A stretch of 8,306 nt of DNA from Patescibacteria group bacterium (GTDB lineage: Bacteria; Patescibacteria; Paceibacteria; UBA6257; 2-01-FULL-56-20). Where the stretch lies: assembly GCA_023484365.1 (NCBI GenBank), contig JAMDBA010000020.1, positions 1 through 8,306 of the forward strand. Reading direction: 5' to 3'. The number at the start of each line of letters is the position of its first letter. The first letter of the stretch is position 1. The translations under genes and the position numbers were made by a program. The notes below the pieces were generated by a model. That model was given only the letters and a program-made list of their open reading frames with translations. It had not been told where the DNA came from and did no database searches. Positions 1-4,814 of this stretch are shown here, piece by piece.

Positions 1-114
1 TGTCGGCAAAAAACGCCAAACAATCAACCCCTAATCGCGGCTCAAACCATATTTTGCGGCAAAAGAAAATTTTTAATCATTGAAGCCGAACTTTCCCATT
101 GCGGTTATTTATGA

Positions 115-120
115 TATAAA
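115..120 (+). promoter_or_regulatory. Possible extended -10 promoter for the small membrane protein
   Basis: The sequence TGATATAAA (112-120) resembles an extended -10 element (TGn followed by TATAAA). It would start transcription near 127, leaving about 50 bases before the ATG at 176. I see no convincing -35 box, and the region is AT-rich, so a chance match is quite possible. Confidence 0.25.
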
Positions 121-175
121 TAAATAAAATTCTCTTTTCGGCGTCTTCCAAAGGCCGTAAAAAATAATTAAAAAT

Positions 176-331
176 ATGATAAAAGGAAACTTTCTTGGCG
201 CGGCGATTGTGGCGATAATCTACACGGTCTATATCTTGGCGCGCCCGCTTCCGTCTAAAACTGGAGAAGTAATAGCGTTGGTTGTTCTTAATGCTTTAAC
301 CATCGTATTAATGGCTTTTGCGTTCAGATAA
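176..331 (+). CDS. Small two-helix membrane protein, 51 residues
   Basis: Reading from the ATG at 176 gives a 51-residue protein ending at a TAA (329-331). Residues 5-22 are a hydrophobic stretch (FLGAAIVAIIYTVYILA), then a short polar turn holds Arg, Pro, Lys, Thr and Glu (RPLPSKTGE), then residues 32-50 form a second hydrophobic stretch. It therefore looks like a helical hairpin in the cytoplasmic membrane. I do not recognise a family and assign no function. In support of a real gene, a hairpin followed by eight T residues begins right at its stop codon, and a possible -10 element lies about 55 bases upstream. No Shine-Dalgarno sequence is visible, which is also true of the other genes here. 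It might be missed by gene callers because of its length. Confidence 0.55.
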   Translation: MIKGNFLGAAIVAIIYTVYILARPLPSKTGEVIALVVLNALTIVLMAFAFR

Positions 332-383
332 AAAATAGAGATAATAATTCGCCGCCGGATATGCTCTATTTTCGCTTTTTTTT
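332..383 (+). terminator. Rho-independent terminator after the 51-residue ORF
   Basis: The arms AAAATAGAG (332-340) and CTCTATTTT (364-372) are perfectly complementary over 9 bp, with a 23-base loop containing a GC-rich centre. They are followed after three bases by eight T residues (376-383). The stem starts one base after the stop codon at 329-331. The stem is AT-rich and the loop long, so efficiency is uncertain, but the position and T-tract fit a terminator. Confidence 0.55.
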
Positions 384-391
384 GTTATAAT
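383..391 (+). promoter_or_regulatory. Extended -10 promoter for the secreted protein
   Basis: TGTTATAAT (383-391) is a perfect extended -10 element (TGn plus TATAAT). Transcription would start near 398, giving a leader of about 28 bases before the ATG at 426. There is no good -35 box at the usual distance; that place is taken by the right arm of the upstream terminator hairpin. An extended -10 can work without a -35. Confidence 0.55.
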
Positions 392-425
392 TTAAACAAA
401 AGGTCGAAAAAAATAAATAATAATC

Positions 426-1001
426 ATGAAAAACAAAATTTTATTTTCAGCCGTCACGTTTTTTGCGGTTTTGAGCCTCGTTGCCGTTTCGGCTTATCCG
501 AGATTGGTTTCTGCCGATCAAGGTGAAAGCGAAAACGGAAGCCAAAGCCAGGCGAATGTTAGCTCAACGGAAAATCATGGCAGCGCAGTTAGCGCGGTAG
601 CGCAAGAAAATGGCGGAGAAAGCGAATCGGAATCCAGCACTCAGGAATCGGCTTCCATAAAATCAAGCGGCGATTTCAGCGTTACGGGCGTTAAGGTCAA
701 CTCTATTGACGCGTCTTCTAATTCGGTCAACGTTTCTCTCTATGGGTTAAGCAAGACCGTTAGTTTGGCAGGCGCTTCTATTATGGGATCAAACCAAACG
801 ATTTCCGTAAGCGACATTCAAGTCGGCGATATTCTTTCCGGAAGCGGAAATTATAACGAAGCTACTCACGCTGTTACGATTTCAAGGGTAGTTGATAATT
901 CCTACACGACAAGGAACGTTTCCGATATCCAAGCCCAAATTCAGCATTTGCTAGATCTTATTCAGCAGCTTCAGGCGCAAGTTCAGGGAACGTCGCACTA
1001 G
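426..1001 (+). CDS. Secreted DUF5666-like protein with Ser/Glu-rich linker and C-terminal Gln-rich helix
   Basis: The 191-residue product starts with a Sec-type signal peptide: Lys at positions 2 and 4, a hydrophobic core at about 5-22, and a likely cleavage site after VSA (28-30). Residues 31-80 are a low-complexity linker rich in Ser, Glu, Gln and Asn, probably disordered. Residues 84-156 form a small beta-rich domain (FSVTGVKVNSIDASSNSV, then SVSDIQVGDILSGSG and a final HAVTISRVVD strand), a pattern resembling DUF5666-type domains in which a strand pair reports on 'VGD' after a polar loop. Residues 166-187 are a Gln-rich amphipathic helix with regular Leu/Ile spacing (IQHLLDLIQQLQAQVQ) that could form a coiled coil. 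No sortase motif or lipobox is present, so it is either secreted or held by partners. It is monocistronic, with its own promoter and a strong terminator. The function is unknown; the domain name is from memory of the fold pattern. Confidence 0.8.
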   Translation: MKNKILFSAVTFFAVLSLVAVSAYPRLVSADQGESENGSQSQANVSSTENHGSAVSAVAQENGGESESESSTQESASIKSSGDFSVTGVKVNSIDASSNSVNVSLYGLSKTVSLAGASIMGSNQTISVSDIQVGDILSGSGNYNEATHAVTISRVVDNSYTTRNVSDIQAQIQHLLDLIQQLQAQVQGTSH

Positions 1002-1019
1002 TCTATTTTGGCTCAATCT

Positions 1020-1064
1020 GAAAATCCCGCTCCGACGCAATATCGGAGCGGGATTTTCTTGTTT
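1020..1064 (+). terminator. Strong Rho-independent terminator
   Basis: A perfect 16-bp stem pairs 1020-1035 with 1043-1058, with a 7-base loop (CGCAATA). The GC-rich core (CCCGCTCCGA) is flanked by A residues on the left and T residues on the right, followed by a T-rich tail (TTGTTTATT). It lies 18 bases after the stop codon at 999-1001 and separates the secreted-protein gene from the Clp-like unit. The A-T flanks make it potentially bidirectional. Confidence 0.9.
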
Positions 1065-1120
1065 ATTGATGTCCGATTTTTATATCAACTTATTATCTGT
1101 CTCTTGTTCCCTCAATGCGT

Positions 1121-1126
1121 TATAAT
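1121..1126 (+). promoter_or_regulatory. -10 box of the small membrane protein/Clp-like operon; possible leaderless start
   Basis: A perfect TATAAT lies at 1121-1126. Transcription would start about seven bases downstream, at or next to the A of the ATG at 1133. That would make the mRNA leaderless. No strong -35 box is visible 17 bases upstream. The -10 box would fall inside the coding region if the ATG at 1115 were used, which argues for the later start. Confidence 0.5.
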
Positions 1127-1132
1127 ATCATT

Positions 1133-1483
1133 ATGAGTTTTTCACTGGTTTATTTAATTCAAAGAGCGATTTATCGGATTAGAGATTTTTTTTATCATTG
1201 GTATATTAGCGGTTCGTTGTATATTTTTAGATATTTTGTTGATGTTTTAGAAAGTTTTGACCGCGCGCTTGCCCTTAAGGCAACCCTCCTTCATTTTTTT
1301 GAACCCCTTTACGGCGATTACAGTTTGGTCGGAAGAATATTAGGTGTAATTTTCCGGACTTTTAGAACTATAATTGGCTTAGTTTTTTATTTAATTTTGG
1401 CGGTTATCGCGGCTTTTATTTATATTATTTGGCTTTTTATTCCCGTCTTTATTTTTTACGAAATTATTAAAAATGGCCGATAA
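1133..1483 (+). CDS. Small hydrophobic membrane protein, partner of the Clp-like ATPase
   Basis: This encodes 116 residues from the ATG at 1133; an in-frame ATG at 1115 would add six residues (MRYNII) but lies upstream of the TATAAT at 1121. The N-terminal half is rich in aromatic residues (Phe, Tyr, Trp) mixed with Arg and could form amphipathic, interface-bound helices. The C-terminal third is a long hydrophobic stretch (IIGLVFYLILAVIAAFIYIIWLFIPVFIFY), long enough for one long or two short transmembrane helices. The final 11 bases overlap the start of the next gene, so the two are translationally coupled. That coupling to a membrane-tethered AAA+ protein suggests the two proteins act in one complex, for example as an anchor or adaptor. 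I recognise no named family; the role is inferred from context only. Confidence 0.75.
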   Translation: MSFSLVYLIQRAIYRIRDFFYHWYISGSLYIFRYFVDVLESFDRALALKATLLHFFEPLYGDYSLVGRILGVIFRTFRTIIGLVFYLILAVIAAFIYIIWLFIPVFIFYEIIKNGR

Positions 1484-3989
1484 TTATTTAAATAAAGAAT
1501 TTTATTTTAGCGATCCTCGGCTCAAGATGACGTTGGCTGGTCGATTTTTAGTTCGGGTTTTGGCTCTTATCGTTTTCTTGGTTCTGCTTATTTCTTCGGT
1601 TATATTTATTTTTTCTCAAATTTCGTCTATTCGTTGGGCGGGGATCCTGCTTTTTATTTTTGTAATTGATTATATGATCCATCGCTCTAACGCTTCGCGC
1701 TCTATCGGCCAGATGCCTAAAGATAAAAAAGTTAATCTGAATATTTTCTTTTTACCGAAAAGTTTTAATTTAGTTGAGCGAGCCTACGACAAAGGTTTGC
1801 TTCAAAAAACCGATTTTTATTTAGAGCTTCTTTTGCAATTATTAGAGAGCGGCGAGATTAGGAATGGCTTAAAGAGGCTTGATGTTGATCCAGAAAGTTT
1901 TAAGCAAAAAACAGAGGAAGTTTTAAAATCTTCGACCGGCCAAAAGCTGAGCCAAAATGAATTTCTGCGCCAAATTGAAGAATTGGCTGTTGAGGCCTTC
2001 GCGAGAGCCGCGCAGAACGGAAGCCAGTTTATTCGCCCCCAGGAATTATTTTCGGCTTTGGCTAATTTAAAAGACGAAAATAATTCCAGGATTTTTTCGC
2101 TGTTTTCTATTAACTCGGGCGATCTTGAGCGCGCCTTAATCTTTGATTCGGTCAGCCGGAAAATTCTTGGCTGGCGATCTTTGCCTTCTGCGGTCAGCGG
2201 TTTTGTTAGGCCGGCAAAACACAGTCGCCACCGGATTATGAATCGCGCCTGGACGAGCCGCCCGACTCCAGCGCTTGACAGGTATAGCGTGGATTTTACC
2301 GATCTGGCGCGACAGGGAGAGTCGGGATTTTTAATCGGCCATCAAGGAGAATACAATCGGCTTATTGACGCAATTTCCCGGCCGATAAATCCGAACGCGC
2401 TTCTAATTGGCGAACCTTCAATCGGTAAAGAGGCTTTGATTTCTCATCTGGCTTATCAAATAGTTAACGATAAAGTTCCTTCTTCAATTTTTGATAAAAG
2501 ATTAGTGGGTATTCAAATTGCCGATTTGGTTGCCGGCGCTAAACCCGAAGAACTTCAGACTCGCATTCAAAAGATTGTCCAAGAAATATTTTTGGCCGGC
2601 AATATAATTCTATACATTCCTGAAATTCATAATTTAATAAAAACTTCTGGAGAGGCTTATCTTTCCGCGGCCGACGCTTTAATGCCGATTATCAGGAACA
2701 ATTCTTTTCCTATAATTGGCTCAACTTACCCGCGGGAATTTAAAGAATATATTGAGCCAAGAACCGACTTTTTGGATATTTTTGATGTTATCAGGGTTGC
2801 GGAAATATCCGAAACCGATGCCGAAAAACTTTTGGTTTATGAAAGTTTGCTTTTAGAAGCAAAAACTAAAATAATAATCAGTTTTAAAGCGATTAAGGAG
2901 GCGGTTATTCTGGCTAAAAAATATATGCATGAAAAATTCTTGCCTGCCAGCGCCGAAGATCTTCTTAAAGACGCCTTGATGGAGGCAAAACGGAATCAAG
3001 AAAAGGTTTTGACGGCCGACAGGGTCATTAATGTTGCCGAAGAAAAAACTAAAATTCCTATCCATCAATTTTCCAGTCTTGAGGCCGGCGAACTTTTGAA
3101 TTTGGAAAGCATTATTCACGAGCGGCTTATTGACCAAGAAGAGGCGGTTAAATCCGTGTCTCAGGCTTTGCGCGAATATCGGAGCGGTCTTGTAAAAAAC
3201 AACGGGCCTATCGCTTCCTTCCTTTTTGTCGGGCCAACCGGCGTTGGTAAAACGGAACTTTCTAAGATTTTGGCAAAAATCCAATTTGGCAATGAAAATT
3301 TAATGATTCGTTTTGATATGAGCGAATATCAGGACAAACAAAGTTTTTACCGTTTTATAGGCTCTCCTGACGGCCAAATTTCCGGTATGCTTACGGAAGC
3401 GGTTATGCAAAAGCCTTACAGCCTGGTTCTTTTTGATGAATTTGAAAAAGCGTATCCTGATATCTTAAATTTATTCCTTCAGGTTTTAGACGACGGGCGA
3501 CTTACCGATAATTTCGGCCGGACGGTTGATTTTAAAAATACGATTATTATTGCTACTTCCAACGCTCACTCGGATATTATTAATGAATCTTTGCGTAATG
3601 GCGAAACGATGGAGCAGATTGCCGGATATTTAAAAACAAAATTAGTCGATGTATTCAAGCCAGAACTTTTAAACCGATTTTCTAAAATTATTATTTTTAA
3701 GGAGCTATCAATGGATGACGTTTCTCAAATCGCCGAATTAAACCTTAAAGATCTAGCTGATATAGCCCAAGATCAGGGAATTACTTTAAGTTTTGATCCG
3801 GCGGCGGTTAAAAAAATCGCTCAGCTTGGTTACAATCCGGCTTTCGGCGCCAGGCCGCTTCGTCAGGTTGTTAACGAAAAACTTCGCGCGCCTCTTTCCG
3901 AAGAGATTTTAAAAGGGAAGGTGGCTAAGGGTTCTAGCGTGAAAGTTAATTTAAGCGGTGATGATTTTCAATTTACCTCTCAAGCTTAA
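1473..3989 (+). CDS. Membrane-anchored ClpB/ClpC-like AAA+ ATPase with degenerate first ATPase domain
   Basis: The 838-residue protein has the two-ring Clp plan with an added membrane anchor. Two hydrophobic segments (about 25-48 and 53-69) form a hairpin near the N-terminus. Residues about 100-230 resemble a Clp N-domain (AFARAAQNGSQFIRPQELF). The first AAA+ domain (about 285-470) has GEPSIGKE (313-320), lacking the Thr/Ser after the Walker A Lys; IILYIPEIH (378-386), with Pro in place of the Walker B Asp; and FLDIF (433-437) where family members have the arginine-finger RRF. The second (about 540-838) is intact: GPTGVGKT (587-594), LVLFDE (651-656), sensor-1 Asn697, arginine finger Arg735 and sensor-2 GAR (792-794). 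The coiled-coil middle domain appears absent. There is no VGF/IGL-type ClpP-docking loop between sensor 1 and the arginine finger. It probably remodels membrane-linked proteins without ClpP; this last point is inference. Start ATG 1473 overlaps the upstream gene by 11 bases. Confidence 0.88.
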   Translation: MADNYLNKEFYFSDPRLKMTLAGRFLVRVLALIVFLVLLISSVIFIFSQISSIRWAGILLFIFVIDYMIHRSNASRSIGQMPKDKKVNLNIFFLPKSFNLVERAYDKGLLQKTDFYLELLLQLLESGEIRNGLKRLDVDPESFKQKTEEVLKSSTGQKLSQNEFLRQIEELAVEAFARAAQNGSQFIRPQELFSALANLKDENNSRIFSLFSINSGDLERALIFDSVSRKILGWRSLPSAVSGFVRPAKHSRHRIMNRAWTSRPTPALDRYSVDFTDLARQGESGFLIGHQGEYNRLIDAISRPINPNALLIGEPSIGKEALISHLAYQIVNDKVPSSIFDKRLVGIQIADLVAGAKPEELQTRIQKIVQEIFLAGNIILYIPEIHNLIKTSGEAYLSAADALMPIIRNNSFPIIGSTYPREFKEYIEPRTDFLDIFDVIRVAEISETDAEKLLVYESLLLEAKTKIIISFKAIKEAVILAKKYMHEKFLPASAEDLLKDALMEAKRNQEKVLTADRVINVAEEKTKIPIHQFSSLEAGELLNLESIIHERLIDQEEAVKSVSQALREYRSGLVKNNGPIASFLFVGPTGVGKTELSKILAKIQFGNENLMIRFDMSEYQDKQSFYRFIGSPDGQISGMLTEAVMQKPYSLVLFDEFEKAYPDILNLFLQVLDDGRLTDNFGRTVDFKNTIIIATSNAHSDIINESLRNGETMEQIAGYLKTKLVDVFKPELLNRFSKIIIFKELSMDDVSQIAELNLKDLADIAQDQGITLSFDPAAVKKIAQLGYNPAFGARPLRQVVNEKLRAPLSEEILKGKVAKGSSVKVNLSGDDFQFTSQA

Positions 3990-4007
3990 TTTTTCCGCTA
4001 AAAAGGC

Positions 4008-4013
4008 TATAAT
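4008..4013 (+). promoter_or_regulatory. -10 box upstream of the MFS-polX-Nudix operon
   Basis: A perfect TATAAT at 4008-4013 lies 19 bases after the stop of the Clp-like gene. Transcription from about 4020 would give a leader of roughly 130 bases before the ATG at 4153. The bases at the -35 distance (around 3985-3990) match the consensus poorly. Read-through from the upstream unit is also possible, since no clear terminator lies between them. Confidence 0.45.
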
Positions 4014-4032
4014 AAAATAAATCTTAGTACGA

Positions 4033-4154
4033 ATCCCGTTAGAAGCCGCGATCGCTTAATGCAATATATGATTAATATCAATAATTACAAAGGTCATTTT
4101 ATTAATAAGTTAAATTTCAGCAAATCGCCGATCGCGATCTGCTTCTAATGGGAT
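4033..4154 (+). promoter_or_regulatory. Long inverted repeat in the leader, covering the MFS start codon
   Basis: ATCCCGTTAGAAGC (4033-4046) pairs with GCTTCTAATGGGAT (4141-4154) over 14 positions, 13 Watson-Crick and one G-U in RNA. After a small asymmetric bulge, GATCGC (4050-4055) pairs with GCGATC (4134-4139). The loop is 78 bases. The right arm includes the first two bases of the ATG at 4153, so the folded mRNA would hide the start codon. It may be a translational control element; it could instead be a dispersed palindromic repeat that landed next to the gene. The pairing is seen directly; the role is inference. Confidence 0.5.
4059..4148 (+). CDS. Possible 29-residue leader peptide
   Basis: An ATG at 4059 (a second in-frame ATG is at 4068) opens a 29-codon frame ending at TAA 4146-4148, only four bases before the ATG of the MFS-like gene. 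The peptide is polar and Asn/Ile-rich at first and ends with SKSPIAICF. Its last codons and its stop lie in the right arm of the inverted repeat. A ribosome translating it would melt the stem and free the downstream start codon. That arrangement is the basis for listing it. A frame of this length can easily occur by chance in AT-rich DNA, no Shine-Dalgarno is visible, and I recognise no family. Confidence 0.25.
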   Translation: MQYMININNYKGHFINKLNFSKSPIAICF

Positions 4155-4806
4155 GAAAATAAAAATAGACGTAAGCTTGAATGTTAACCAGGTCGTTAAG
4201 ACTCTTGTTCTTTCCGATTTAGTTTTAATGGCGGGCTGGGGTTTCATTTCGCCTATTTTTTCGGTTTTTATTATAAATAAAATTGCCGGCGCGACTTTAG
4301 CTACAATAGGTATTGCAACCGCTATTTATTGGCTGATCCGATCTTTAATCCAGCTCCCTATAGCCAATATTTTAGATAAAAACGACGGCGAAAAAGACGA
4401 TTTTTACGCATTAGTTTTTGCTTTAATACTGGCCGGAATATCGGCTTTTGGCTATATCGTCGTCAGAACCGTTCCCGAATTATATTTCTTCCAAATTATT
4501 CAGGCTGTCGCTTTCGGAATTTACACTCCCGCTTGGTCTGGAATATTTTCGCGTCATTTAGATGAGCGGCGGCGATCTTTTGATTATTCGCTTGATAGCA
4601 CCGCCATTGGTATTTCTTCCGGAATCGCGGGATTATTAGGGGGCGTGATAGCCCAATATTTTGGATTCGCGGCTATTTTCATTCTTGGTGGGGCGCTTTC
4701 TTTGATTGCTGCCTTTTTTGTCATAACTTTTCCTAAGGTTGTATTGCCTCACGAAACTTCGGCGCCGGTGGAAATAAGGGATCATAAGCCGCCGCTTGCC
4801 GGATAA
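4153..4806 (+). CDS. MFS-like transporter, half-size (six transmembrane helices)
   Basis: The 217-residue product reads like the N-terminal half of a major facilitator superfamily transporter. Six hydrophobic segments lie at about 17-42, 48-71, 84-105, 109-132, 150-170 and 172-193. Typical features are helix 1 (DLVLMAGWGFISPIFSVFII), helix 2 ending in RSLIQLPIANILDK (a weak motif A position before the helix 2-3 loop), helix 4 with AFGIYTPAW followed by a basic loop (DERRR), and Gly-rich helix 5 (ISSGIAGLLGGVIAQYFG). Usual family members have 12 helices and about 400 residues. Here a hydrophilic tail follows helix 6 and a stop comes just before polX, with no space for a lost second half. It may act as a dimer, or not transport at all. 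Substrate unknown. It is the first gene of a compact unit; its start codon lies in a predicted stem. Confidence 0.8.
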   Translation: MKIKIDVSLNVNQVVKTLVLSDLVLMAGWGFISPIFSVFIINKIAGATLATIGIATAIYWLIRSLIQLPIANILDKNDGEKDDFYALVFALILAGISAFGYIVVRTVPELYFFQIIQAVAFGIYTPAWSGIFSRHLDERRRSFDYSLDSTAIGISSGIAGLLGGVIAQYFGFAAIFILGGALSLIAAFFVITFPKVVLPHETSAPVEIRDHKPPLAG

Positions 4807-4814
4807 TAATTATT

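Noticed and set aside
1..80. Minus-strand open frame running off the left edge (includes WFEPRLGVDCLAFFAD).
   Set aside because: No ATG or GTG start follows the upstream stop and there is no promoter; likely chance.
1..114. Open frame on the plus strand from the left edge to TGA at 112-114 (ending in LIIEAELSHCGYL), possibly the tail of a gene.
   Set aside because: The other plus frames also stay open for a while, the peptide has no recognisable family feature, and 37 residues are too few to decide.
2853..3284. 143-residue minus-strand frame.
   Set aside because: It lies wholly inside the Clp-like gene, whose frame has clear AAA+ motifs; it is a shadow.
3985..4012. Possible terminator after the Clp-like gene (TTTTT/AAAAA pairing around CCGCT).
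   Set aside because: The stem is five A-T pairs with no T-tract after it; too weak to call.
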